Assembly: GCA_963768025.1 (NCBI GenBank)
Contig: CAVYGM010000003.1
Location: 1 to 64,000, forward strand
From: CAVYGM01 sp963768025
GTDB taxonomy: Bacteria; Bacteroidota; Bacteroidia; Cytophagales; Spirosomataceae
Reading direction: 5' to 3'
DNA length: 64,000 bases
Shown piece after piece: positions 37,604 to 45,693 of the stretch. The stretch's first letter is position 1; the number at the start of each line of letters is the position of its first letter. The notes under the pieces were generated by a model, which had not been told where the DNA came from, searched no databases, and was given only the letters and a program-made list of their open reading frames with translations. Made by a program: the position numbers and the translations under genes.

Positions 37604-38430
37604 ATACCCAAGCCTACATAGAGTCAGGCATATTAGAAGAATACGCTCTTGGTGTTGTTTCTCCTCAGGAGAAGCAGGAAGTGGAATGCCTATCCAAAAT
37701 ATACCCAGAGGTAAAAGCAGAGTTGCTTCGCTTAGAAGCATCCCTGGAACAGTACGCTATTCAGCATCAGGTACCCGCACCAGCGGGCTTGAAAGATAAA
37801 ATATTTGCTCAGATGACCTTTGGACCTACCGCTGAGGTAGATACCGCCGAAGTCGAACCCGAGGAAGCTCCTGCTCCTTTTACACCCACAGGGGCTACCG
37901 AAATTCGGTTAGGACAAGGTCAGGTGGCCCGCCCTTTGTGGGGTATGATGGCCGTGGCCGCATCGGTCCTGCTGGCGATTTTTGCCGGGTGGTCGGCTTA
38001 CCAGCTGTCAGAAGCTAACGAGCAGAACACTCAGCTGAATTCCGAAGTTGCGAGTTTGAAAGAAACAAGCGAGTACAGTCAGGCTCTGGCGGCTTTCTAC
38101 CGCGATCCGAACGTAAAGAGCATCCGGATGCCCGGGCTCGACAAATCACCCGAAAGCTCGGTGGTAGCCTTGTGGAACCAACAAACCAACCAGGTATACC
38201 TCGACGTACAGAACCTGCCCGCGGCGCCTGCCGGTAAGCAGTATCAGCTGTGGGGAATTGTGAATGGGGCCCCGGTGGACCTGGGTATGTTGGATCGGGA
38301 GTTTGCAGGGAAAGTACTCCAAATGAAGTCGACCCTACCCAATCCAGCGGCCTTTGCCATAACCCTAGAAAAAGAGGGGGGGAGTCCGAATCCGACGATG
38401 GAAGAAATGTACGTGATGGGTAAAGTGTAA
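37600..38430 (+). CDS. RskA-type anti-sigma factor
   Basis: The 276-residue protein has a cytosolic N-terminal domain (about 1-75: IESGILEEYALGVVSPQEKQ, the anti-sigma K opening) and an acidic linker. A single membrane helix (about 113-131), a short coiled coil (136-155) and a periplasmic RskA domain follow (VALWNQQTNQVYLDVQNLP, GKQYQLWGIVNGAPVDLG, AFAITLEKEGGS). It should hold the upstream sigma factor at the membrane until an external signal triggers release. It overlaps the sigma gene by 4 bases and is followed by a strong terminator, so the two genes form a complete operon. Confidence 0.92.
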   Translation: MNTQAYIESGILEEYALGVVSPQEKQEVECLSKIYPEVKAELLRLEASLEQYAIQHQVPAPAGLKDKIFAQMTFGPTAEVDTAEVEPEEAPAPFTPTGATEIRLGQGQVARPLWGMMAVAASVLLAIFAGWSAYQLSEANEQNTQLNSEVASLKETSEYSQALAAFYRDPNVKSIRMPGLDKSPESSVVALWNQQTNQVYLDVQNLPAAPAGKQYQLWGIVNGAPVDLGMLDREFAGKVLQMKSTLPNPAAFAITLEKEGGSPNPTMEEMYVMGKV

Positions 38431-38468
38431 GCATCCATCCCTGACAATACCTACTAAGAAGCATACCT

Positions 38469-38496
38469 GAGCCGGCTGAAAAGTCGGCTCTTTTTT
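38469..38496 (+). terminator. intrinsic terminator of the sigma/anti-sigma operon
   Basis: GAGCCGGCT (38469-38477) pairs with AGTCGGCTC (38482-38490), with one G-U pair and a GAAA tetraloop, followed by TTTTTT. Confidence 0.9.
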
Positions 38497-38540
38497 ATGC
38501 AGAGTCCTTTTCCTAATCCCGTACAAAAAGAGACGGCGCA

Positions 38541-40556
38541 TTACCGAATCATCAACCGCTGGGTTTGGACACTGGTACCTCGGGTTACCTGTAACAGGTA
38601 CATGCCGGGAGGGAGAAAATTGGCAGACTGTAAAACAGCGAGTCCGTTCACGCCACTTTCGGCTACGAGAGCAGGGAGGAGGGTACCTCGGATATCAAAC
38701 AGCTGAAAGGTGGCATTTTCCAAAATATCGGTGCGCAGGTAGATGGGTTCGCCAGCGGTAGCCGGATTGGGAAATGCAAGTAGCACGGGGGGAGTGTCGC
38801 CCCGAAAGTTGGCCAGGAGGGCCGAGTACTGAACATCGAACCCAGGTCTTTCCAAACGGATTCGGTAGTAGGTGGTTTGTTGGGAGGGCTGTGGATCGGT
38901 AAAGGTATACAGCGCCGATGCGCTTGCGTTGGTTGGCTGGGCCGGCAGTGTGCCCACGGACTGGAAAGTTCGGAGGTCGTCGCTCCGCTCTAGAACCAGC
39001 CGGGCTATATCGGGATTGGCGCTTACCAGGGCGTGTACTTTCAGTTGATTTTCGGAAGTGCGTATTTCCAGCGAACGGATAGACTGGGGAACAGGTAGGC
39101 CACGGACGACCTTGAACAATTCAGAAGGACTTCCTGCTAGCGTTGGGTTCTGGGCTACTACCCGGAGGCGATAGGTGCCTTCTGGTAAGGTGATGGGTAG
39201 CGTAACCCGCAAAGGGCTCTGCGTGCCTTTGGCTACATTACCTACAAAATTCCCGTCCTGATCCAGCAGATGAACTTCCAGGGAGGCAAAGGAAGCTTTC
39301 CCACTTGCTTGAAAAGGCAAAAGAAAGCTGTGGCCGGGCGAGGCCGTATGGGGTACCAGACCGGTGGACAGGGAGCTGGCCGGGGTATAAGCGGGGGTTT
39401 GGGCAAAAAAAGCATCCGTCAGGTTGCGGTTCCAGGCCTGAGCTACCTGGGTGAGACCCTGAGTACCTCCGTTGACGTTCTCAAAATGACCGTGTTGGGG
39501 TCGGGGTGCCTGAATTGTATCGGTATAGGGACCCTTCCATACGTTGAGACCGGGAATTTCCGAAAGTAGTACCTGGGCGCTCAGCACCGGCAGATAGGGG
39601 TCGATGGTTTGGCTAACGGAACAGAGGGCCACGGCCCAGGCCATATTTCCGCCAAAATCTTTACGGGTCAGTTCAATCAGTCTCCGGATATTGGTAAAAT
39701 AGTCCTGCTGGGATATTTTCAAATGGAACGCATCATTTTCCCCGTGAAACCACAGGATGGCGCGTATCCCCAGCCAGGAATGGTAGTACCGTAGCGTATT
39801 GATGAGGTTGGAATAAGGCTGTCGGTTGGGCCAGTTTTTTCCTACATAAATATTGAGCGTATTCTTCCCTTCGGCAGCTTCGCGCCAGTTGATGGAGTTG
39901 GCCGCCGCCCAGGCGGCATTCATAAACAGCACGGGAACACCCAGTCGGTTCGAGAGCAAAGTTCCCAACTCACCCCAGTTCCAGGCCGACTCGCCCGACG
40001 GAAATACAAAGTCGTCGGCCTTAAGTCGGCTAAAGGTAGGGACGGGCATGGGCTCATCGGGCGCCACGGTTATATTTTCAGCGTTGAGGTTTTTATTGAG
40101 GGCATTGTAGGAGACCACCCGCTCCGAGCCATCTTTTGATCCCAACTTGGGTAGTCCCATGGCATTAGAATGCCCGGATACGAGGAATACCTCACCAATC
40201 CCCACGGGATGCACCGAAACGGTGTCCGTCTGTCCCTGTTCCGCTAATCCTCTTATCTCCAACCTGTACCAGCCTCCCTTTGCCACCAGCGCTCCCCAAT
40301 ACGTCCCCTGTCCCGCCGGGGCAGTAAGGGCGGTCCAGGCTCCTGAGCCCGACCCGGCCTGATCCAGGGATACCAATCGTGCTTCCAGTTTGGTGTAGGG
40401 TACGGTATACATCCCACCTACCTGAAGGAGCGCCTCATTCTGTTGGTTGCGCTGGATTACCGTATGGTGAGTGGGATAGCTGATGATGATTCGGGCCTGA
40501 ACAGACTCGATTTTGGCAAGCGTAAGGAAGATAAATATGAGCAAAAGTCGGATCAT
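38541..40556 (-). CDS. sialate O-acetylesterase-like secreted protein with T9SS type A sorting domain
   Basis: The 671-residue protein has a signal peptide (about 1-21). The SGNH-type esterase domain has the nucleophile motif LVSGHSNAMGLP (Ser near residue 130) and the mid-domain WFHGENDA motif found in sialate O-acetylesterases. A beta-sandwich region follows. The C-terminus is a type A T9SS sorting domain (FPNPATAGEPIYLRTD, LFDIRGTLL, GMYLLQVTRG, QTQRLMIR). It should be exported through SprA, encoded at 11.3 kb, and deacetylate glycans outside the cell. The usual esterase motif is GQSN; here it is GHSN, a small deviation. It is preceded by its own intergenic region and followed by the operon terminator of the convergent sigma pair. 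Confidence 0.87.
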   Translation of the reverse strand: MIRLLLIFIFLTLAKIESVQARIIISYPTHHTVIQRNQQNEALLQVGGMYTVPYTKLEARLVSLDQAGSGSGAWTALTAPAGQGTYWGALVAKGGWYRLEIRGLAEQGQTDTVSVHPVGIGEVFLVSGHSNAMGLPKLGSKDGSERVVSYNALNKNLNAENITVAPDEPMPVPTFSRLKADDFVFPSGESAWNWGELGTLLSNRLGVPVLFMNAAWAAANSINWREAAEGKNTLNIYVGKNWPNRQPYSNLINTLRYYHSWLGIRAILWFHGENDAFHLKISQQDYFTNIRRLIELTRKDFGGNMAWAVALCSVSQTIDPYLPVLSAQVLLSEIPGLNVWKGPYTDTIQAPRPQHGHFENVNGGTQGLTQVAQAWNRNLTDAFFAQTPAYTPASSLSTGLVPHTASPGHSFLLPFQASGKASFASLEVHLLDQDGNFVGNVAKGTQSPLRVTLPITLPEGTYRLRVVAQNPTLAGSPSELFKVVRGLPVPQSIRSLEIRTSENQLKVHALVSANPDIARLVLERSDDLRTFQSVGTLPAQPTNASASALYTFTDPQPSQQTTYYRIRLERPGFDVQYSALLANFRGDTPPVLLAFPNPATAGEPIYLRTDILENATFQLFDIRGTLLPALVAESGVNGLAVLQSANFLPPGMYLLQVTRGTSVQTQRLMIR

Positions 40557-40630
40557 GCCGTAAGGAGTTATGTAATCTATAACTGATTACGCTTTTCTAA
40601 TGTTGCCCGCTATTCCCATTTCTTCATCTT

Positions 40631-41428
40631 TTAGACCCGATCCACCGGCATGGACTTTGAGGCTACGGACGAGGAATGCAGCATCTCCAACGCATTTGTC
40701 ACCAACTGTCGGCACCAGCGGGGGGAGCTGTGCGCGTAGTTCGTGAAAATCGGATGTACGAAGTATATGACGCGGTTGTGCTGGGTAATGGCGGGGTAGC
40801 TGCCGAGGAACTGACTGCCACTGGCCGAAGGGAAATCCAATACGCCGGCATGGGCTAGTACTTGGGCGTTGGTAGGAAGCACCTCCATTCCCCTCTTGTA
40901 CATGAGTAGGTCCTGGTTGCCCGTGTGCCGGGCGATTGCCTCAGCCAAAGGGTTAATAAAGTCAGGACTGAACGGCGCTTTTCCCAAGAGGGTAACCCCA
41001 AAGGCAGGACTGGCGAAGCTCGTACCCTCAGGAGTAGTACCCGACCGATGCGAGGCCAGTAAGCTACCACCCTGATGAAGATAGGCTTCGATTTTGGTTG
41101 TTATAGCCTCCGTAAATTGAATCATATCCGGCAGGATCAGTACCTCGAATGGGTGGAGGTCATCCTGGCTATCCACCAGCTGGTAGGTGCACCTTATCTC
41201 ACGCAGCATGTTGGAAGCACCTGCCAAGGCCGACTCCCACCCGGCGGTTTCTATTTCAGGGCGCAGGATGCCGATTTTTGTAGCTATTTTGCCTAAAATT
41301 ATACTTTGAACAGGCGCTATTGATTGGATTTCGCGGGTGGTAAGAATACTTTTGGCAAAAACCGACTGCCCGGCAAGCAAACCAGTAAGGCCGAGCGTAC
41401 TGCGATAGAAGAAGGTACGGCGTTGCAT
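40631..41428 (-). CDS. Tat-exported protein resembling an amidotransferase-like (GH42 trimerisation-type) domain
   Basis: The 265-residue protein starts MQRRTFFYRSTLGLTGLLAG, an RRxFF Tat-like signal. The body has a flavodoxin-like pattern (IATKIGILRPEIETAGWESA, PFEVLILPDMIQFTEAITTK, LHQGGSLLASHRSG, VIYFVHPIFTNYAH). This resembles the beta-galactosidase trimerisation/GATase-like domain that normally follows a TIM-barrel catalytic domain in Bacteroidota glycosidases of 600-700 residues. Here the signal leads straight into that domain and no barrel is present. It may be a stand-alone domain protein or an internal deletion product. Function unknown; the family assignment is tentative. Confidence 0.55.
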   Translation of the reverse strand: MQRRTFFYRSTLGLTGLLAGQSVFAKSILTTREIQSIAPVQSIILGKIATKIGILRPEIETAGWESALAGASNMLREIRCTYQLVDSQDDLHPFEVLILPDMIQFTEAITTKIEAYLHQGGSLLASHRSGTTPEGTSFASPAFGVTLLGKAPFSPDFINPLAEAIARHTGNQDLLMYKRGMEVLPTNAQVLAHAGVLDFPSASGSQFLGSYPAITQHNRVIYFVHPIFTNYAHSSPRWCRQLVTNALEMLHSSSVASKSMPVDRV

Positions 41429-41577
41429 AAGCGGAAAAGTTTCGGTTCAAAACCAGGTGAATTCATGTGGAAAAGAGCATGGCATGGTTTTCTTACTTTT
41501 CGTTCTACTGTTCATTTTAATAGGGTCCTGATTGTTACGAGTATGCACCGATTTTACAGTTTTATCAATTCACGTTC

Positions 41578-42291
41578 ATGAGGAGTAGACCCGGTATCTT
41601 ACTTTTAGTTTGCCTGCTTGCTAGTTGCACCTATTTGCAGGCATTCGGGAGTCGCGACACCACCAAAGCCTTCCCCTGGAAGGCACACCTGCAAACGAGA
41701 TTTTCGTTTCCTCAAGGCCGTACCCTGAGTGTATGGGGGGCTAGTGTGGGGTATACCTGGGGGCGATTTGAGCGTGAAATCACCCTGGGGTACCATTGGC
41801 TGGGCCGACGAGGTACCCGGCAGCTAGGCAGTATTGAAAAACAAAACGCCCTCGATCAATTCCAGCCTATCTATCCCCACATAGAGGCGGGGTATGGCAC
41901 GGTAGGTTACTGGCATATACTGCACAACTCGCGACGCTGGAAAATGGGCTTCCCGCTGGAAATAGGCCTGGGGCAGGCCCGTATGCAGTACTATTCCCTT
42001 CTTTCCGATATGCCCCTGCCGCTAACCAGCCCTCAGTCCTCGTGGATTGTTCCGGCCCACGTCGGGGGCTACATCGAATACAAAGCTACGCGCTGGGTGG
42101 GGGTGGGGATTCAGAGTGGCTACCGCTATAATCTATACCGGGCAGGCGGCGTGGACAATTTGGACGGCATGTACTACCGGCTCCGAGTGATTGTGTATCC
42201 CGCCGCTTTCCGGGAGGGGTTCAATTTTGTGTTCAAAGGTACCCCCTTACCCTCTCCCTTCTTTTCCAGGTACAAACCCCAATCTGAATAG
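41578..42291 (+). CDS. putative outer-membrane beta-barrel protein, unknown function
   Basis: The 237-residue protein has a signal with a possible lipobox (LLLVCLLASC, Cys near 17). About 200 residues of short alternating strands follow, rich in Tyr, Trp and Gly (LSVWGASVGYTWGRFEREIT, HIEAGYGTVGYWHILHNSRR, VGVGIQSGYRYNLYRAGGVD), as in small outer-membrane barrels. I do not recognise a named family. Its stop is about 200 bases before the metallophosphoesterase on the same strand; the tail PLPSPFFSRYKPQSE is not strand-like. Confidence 0.6.
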   Translation: MRSRPGILLLVCLLASCTYLQAFGSRDTTKAFPWKAHLQTRFSFPQGRTLSVWGASVGYTWGRFEREITLGYHWLGRRGTRQLGSIEKQNALDQFQPIYPHIEAGYGTVGYWHILHNSRRWKMGFPLEIGLGQARMQYYSLLSDMPLPLTSPQSSWIVPAHVGGYIEYKATRWVGVGIQSGYRYNLYRAGGVDNLDGMYYRLRVIVYPAAFREGFNFVFKGTPLPSPFFSRYKPQSE

Positions 42292-42489
42292 GTTAAAATT
42301 GGCTGATTTCGGTCGTTTTCAGAACGAACTTTTTTGGGACCTGTGGCGCACTCCCTGGCGCACTATCCGAAAGATAGTTGCCGATTTGGTATCAGCCGAC
42401 TACCAGCCAGTATGGGGAGTTAAGTAGAGGAAATGCGCCCTCGCTATGGTATATTGCGGCATAGTATCGCGCTGATTTTTACCTACCTC

Positions 42490-43335
42490 ATGAAATTAAA
42501 CCGAAGAACTTTCCTGAAAAGTGCCGCCGTCGGCGGCGGAATCGGGATGCTAACCGGACTGTACTCCTGGCAGGTGGAGCCATTCTGGCTGGAATTCGTG
42601 CGGGTCAGAATGCCTATTCTCAATCTGCCGGACGCCCTGGTGGGCAAAACCCTTATGCAGATTAGTGATATGCACGTGGGCAATCGCTTCAATCGGCAGT
42701 ACCTCATCGACTCTTTTCAGAAAGCACAGCTATTGGCCCCTGATTTTGTGGCCTATACGGGAGATTTTGTCAACTACGAATCGGTCGAACAGTTCGAGCA
42801 GCTGCACGAGGTATTTGCGTATGGGGTGAAGGGGACTTTGGGGACGATGGGCGTGCTGGGTAACCACGACTATGGCAAGGACTGGCACGAACCCCATGTG
42901 GCCGATCGGGTGACGGAGATTCTGACTCAACACGGAGTTCGAATCCTACGAAACGAGCAGCAGGAATTCCACGGCCTAAATTTTATTGGGATAGACGATT
43001 GGTGGGCTACTAATTTCAAACCCGAACAGGTCATGACCCAAGTGAAAGCAGCCTTACCTCAGCTGGTACTTTGCCACAATCCCGACGTGGCTGATCTCCC
43101 GATCTGGAACGGGTACCAGGGCTGGATACTATCGGGCCATACCCACGGAGGCCAGTGCAAGGCACCTTTTTTACCCCCACCGCTACTACCCGTTCAAAAC
43201 CGACGCTATGCCGCCGGACAGGTGGATTTGGCGGATGGCCGCACCCTCTACATCAACCGCGCCCTGGGGCACCTGATTCAGGTGCGGTTTAATGTTCGGC
43301 CGGAGATTACGTTGTTTGAATTGGTGAGGGGGTAG
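42490..43335 (+). CDS. metallophosphoesterase with Tat-like signal
   Basis: The 281-residue protein begins MKLNRRTFLKSAAVGGGIGM, an RRTFLK Tat signal, which decides the ATG at 42490 over one 19 codons upstream. The calcineurin-type phosphoesterase motifs follow in order: QISDMHVG (DxH), YTGDFVNYES (GDxxxx), GVLGNHDYG (GNHD), LCHNPD (H) and ILSGHTHGGQ (GHxH). All metal ligands are present. It resembles the YaeI/YkuE group of membrane-associated phosphodiesterases that may act on lipid headgroups. A hairpin terminator of a repeated type follows. Confidence 0.9.
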   Translation: MKLNRRTFLKSAAVGGGIGMLTGLYSWQVEPFWLEFVRVRMPILNLPDALVGKTLMQISDMHVGNRFNRQYLIDSFQKAQLLAPDFVAYTGDFVNYESVEQFEQLHEVFAYGVKGTLGTMGVLGNHDYGKDWHEPHVADRVTEILTQHGVRILRNEQQEFHGLNFIGIDDWWATNFKPEQVMTQVKAALPQLVLCHNPDVADLPIWNGYQGWILSGHTHGGQCKAPFLPPPLLPVQNRRYAAGQVDLADGRTLYINRALGHLIQVRFNVRPEITLFELVRG

Positions 43336-43339
43336 GGGG

Positions 43340-43373
43340 AAAGCTATCGGCTATTGGCCAATAGCTTTTTTTC
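43340..43373 (+). terminator. terminator-like hairpin belonging to a repeated palindromic unit
   Basis: AAAGCTAT (43340-43347) pairs with ATAGCTTT (43361-43368), GGC with GCC inside the loop, followed by a run of seven T. The unit is preceded by GTAGGGGGAAA, and nearly the same context (AGTAGGGGGAAA) precedes the AGCT-rich unit at 48387. This suggests a dispersed repeat used as a terminator. Confidence 0.75.
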
Positions 43374-43507
43374 TCTTGAAGCAATAATCCAGTACTCTCC
43401 AACTCCTCGGCCCTGACAGGGCATCATCCATCAAGGCAGGGAGTAGCCCTGTCGCCTGACTTCACGGTCCACTTAGCCCTGGAATGATGACATCTGGGCT
43501 GTTAACA

Positions 43508-43553
43508 ACTTCCCGAAAGTCTTTTGATCTGGTTGTCGAAACTTTCGGGAAGT
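43508..43553. repeat. perfect 13-bp inverted repeat with 20-base loop
   Basis: ACTTCCCGAAAGT (43508-43520) and ACTTTCGGGAAGT (43541-43553) are exact complements. The hairpin sits just before the TetR operator region and about 90 bases before tetR. It may be a terminator for upstream transcription (it is followed by TTAGTTTTT) or a protein-binding dyad. Confidence 0.6.
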
Positions 43554-43560
43554 TTAGTTT

Positions 43561-43602
43561 TTAAACAAATGATTAAAAATGATTAATTAATCATTTGTTT
43601 AA
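43561..43602. promoter_or_regulatory. predicted TetR operator upstream of the tetR gene
   Basis: TTAAACAAATGATTAA (43561-43576) and its exact complement TTAATCATTTGTTTAA (43587-43602) flank an AT-rich centre. Inside the region, AATGATTAATTAATCATT is itself a perfect palindrome. The right copy overlaps the -33 TTTG of the tetR promoter. A one-mismatch copy (TTAATCAATTGTTTAA) occurs before tolC at 44296. This is the arrangement expected for autorepression. Confidence 0.65.
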
Positions 43603-43624
43603 ATGGTATTGCTTTCTACCTTTG
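43594..43624 (+). promoter_or_regulatory. Bacteroidota-type promoter of tetR
   Basis: TTTG (43594-43597), a spacer of 19 bases, then TACCTTTG (43617-43624) match the Bacteroidota -33/-7 consensus TTTG-N19-TAnnTTTG exactly. The tetR ATG is 20 bases after the -7 element, giving a very short leader. Confidence 0.7.
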
Positions 43625-43644
43625 TCAGGTAGTAAATCAAGGCG

Positions 43645-44277
43645 ATGAAAGATAAGACAGGAAGTGTGGCAGTTGATCCCTCCACGGAAGAGAAAATTAA
43701 GAATGCCGCGCGCAGCATTTTTCACAAGAAAGGCTATGCCGCTACCCGCACGCGGGATATAGCCGAGGAGGCAGGTATCAACCTGGCTTTGCTCAACTAC
43801 TATTTTCGCAGCAAGGAGAAGCTCTTTGACTTGATCATGCTCGAAACCCTGCAGCGCTTCAAGGACTCTCTTGCCAGTACGTTTAATAACGAGGAAACCA
43901 CACTGGAAGCTAAAATTGAGCATATGGTAAGTAACTATATTGATCTGCTGATTCGAGAGCCTAACATGCCGGTCTTTATTTTGAGTGAATTGCGGAGCAA
44001 TCCGGACGAACTCCTGGCCAAAATACAATTCAAGAAATTTCTGATGAAGACCTACTTCGTGAAGCAAATGCAGGAGGCCCTGGCGCAAAATCGTATTGCG
44101 CCCATCCATCCCCTGCACCTGATTATCAACATTATGGGCATGACGGTTTTTCCTTTCATTGCCAAGCCCATCGTGACCAACCTGGGGGATCTGGCCGAGG
44201 AGGATTTTAGCAAACTCATGCAGCAACGCAAAAAACTGATTCCGCTTTGGGTCAAAAGTATGCTGGAGGTACCCTGA
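43645..44277 (+). CDS. TetR/AcrR family transcriptional regulator
   Basis: The 210-residue protein has a TetR helix-turn-helix at about 17-63 (KIKNAARSIFHKKGYAATRT, RDIAEEAGINLALLNYYFRS, KEKLFDLI) and an all-helical C-terminal ligand/dimer domain. It heads the efflux operon (tolC, hlyD, two ABC ATPases, two permeases) and is separated from tolC by 52 bases that contain a near copy of its own operator. It should repress the operon until a substrate of the pump binds. The effector is unknown. Confidence 0.92.
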   Translation: MKDKTGSVAVDPSTEEKIKNAARSIFHKKGYAATRTRDIAEEAGINLALLNYYFRSKEKLFDLIMLETLQRFKDSLASTFNNEETTLEAKIEHMVSNYIDLLIREPNMPVFILSELRSNPDELLAKIQFKKFLMKTYFVKQMQEALAQNRIAPIHPLHLIINIMGMTVFPFIAKPIVTNLGDLAEEDFSKLMQQRKKLIPLWVKSMLEVP

Positions 44278-44295
44278 TATTTTTTTGACTTGTAG

Positions 44296-44324
44296 TTAAT
44301 CAATTGTTTAATACAATCATTTAA
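44296..44324. promoter_or_regulatory. second predicted TetR operator, upstream of tolC
   Basis: TTAATCAATTGTTTAA (44296-44311) differs by one base from the tetR-promoter element TTAATCATTTGTTTAA. The flanking ACAATCATTTAA gives an imperfect dyad. It lies immediately before the tolC start at 44330. Confidence 0.55.
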
Positions 44325-44329
44325 AATAA

Positions 44330-45628
44330 ATGAATAAAATACAATCACCACTAACCAGCCCCGGAAGCAGGCGCTGTTGGCTGCTGGTTATCAGCCTGCT
44401 GACCTATACCGTTTCCCTAGCTCAGCCTTCCTCGCCCCTGACGATTGAGCAGTGCTACGCCCTAGCGCGGGATAACTACCCCCTGATCAGGCAAATGGCA
44501 TTGATCGAGAAGACCAGGGAGTACTCCCTGGACAACGCCGCCAAGGGGCTACTGCCGCAAGTAAGCCTGGGCGGACAGGCTACCTACCAGTCGGCGGTGA
44601 CGAGCGTACCGATTACGCTGCCCGACCGCACCATTCCTTCTCCCAATAAGGATCAGTACCGGATTTTCGGAGAGGTAAGCCAGGCCCTGACCGATGCCCC
44701 TTTAATCCGACAGCAAAAAGAACTGCTGGAAGCTACCACCGGGGCCGAGCGGCAAAAGGTCGAAGTGGAACTCTACAAGCTCCACGAACGCATCAACCAA
44801 CTTTTTTTCGGCATTTTGCTCATAGATGCGCAGCGGGAACAGACTACGCTGATGAAAAAGGACATTCAGACCGGGCTGACGAAAGTGGAAGCGTCCATCG
44901 CCAACGGGGCAGCGCTGAAAAGCAACGCCGATGTGCTGCGGGCTGAAATGATCCGGGCCGACCAGCGGATGCTCGAACTCAAAGCCAACCGGCAGGGCTT
45001 TGCGGATATGCTCGGCCTGTTGATCCATCAGCCCGTAGAGGCCAGTACCGTGTTGCAGACCCCGGTGGTGCAGGCCGTTTCTTCGGAAATAAACCGGCCT
45101 GAACTGAATCTCTTCGAGTTGCAAAAAAAGGGGTTGGAAATTCAGAAAAAGCTGATAGCTGCCAAACGAAATCCGCGCCTGAATCTTTTTTTACAGGGGG
45201 GGTACGGCAATCCGGCGCTGAATGTGCTGAGCAATTCATTTGATTTTTACTACATAGGAGGGCTACGCTTCAACTGGAATCTATCGGGTTTTTATACTGA
45301 GAATAATGACCGTCAGCTGCTAGCGATTAATCAGAATGCCCTGGATGTTCAGCGGGACGTTTTTGTATTCAATACCCGCCTGACGTTACAGCAGCAAAAC
45401 AGTGAGGTAGCCAAGTACCGGTCGCTGATTGAATCGGATAATCAGATCATCGCGCTCCGGGAAGAGATAAAAGCTACCGCCAACGCGCAGCTGGAATTCG
45501 GAACCCTAACGGCCAACGACTACCTGACCTACGTCAACGCCGAAGATGCGGCTCGGCAGAATCTGGCTCTACACCGGATTCAGCTCCTGATGGCGCTCTA
45601 TACCTACAAAACCACCACCGGAAACTAG
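44330..45628 (+). CDS. TolC family outer-membrane efflux protein
   Basis: The 432-residue protein has a signal peptide (about 1-31, TYTVSLAQ). Two outer-membrane efflux repeats follow, with long helical segments (LTIEQCYALARDNYPLIRQM, QRKVEVELYKLHERINQLFF, QLEFGTLTANDYLTYVNAED) typical of the trimeric TolC channel. It provides the outer-membrane exit duct for the HlyD/ABC-2 pump encoded downstream. It is the first structural gene of the TetR-controlled operon, 18 bases before the open frame containing hlyD. Confidence 0.92.
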   Translation: MNKIQSPLTSPGSRRCWLLVISLLTYTVSLAQPSSPLTIEQCYALARDNYPLIRQMALIEKTREYSLDNAAKGLLPQVSLGGQATYQSAVTSVPITLPDRTIPSPNKDQYRIFGEVSQALTDAPLIRQQKELLEATTGAERQKVEVELYKLHERINQLFFGILLIDAQREQTTLMKKDIQTGLTKVEASIANGAALKSNADVLRAEMIRADQRMLELKANRQGFADMLGLLIHQPVEASTVLQTPVVQAVSSEINRPELNLFELQKKGLEIQKKLIAAKRNPRLNLFLQGGYGNPALNVLSNSFDFYYIGGLRFNWNLSGFYTENNDRQLLAINQNALDVQRDVFVFNTRLTLQQQNSEVAKYRSLIESDNQIIALREEIKATANAQLEFGTLTANDYLTYVNAEDAARQNLALHRIQLLMALYTYKTTTGN

Positions 45629-45693
45629 GTTGCTCCAGCGGGCGAGTGCACGTTTTTACAAGATTTTCAATAACAATTTTTCAAACCAATATC

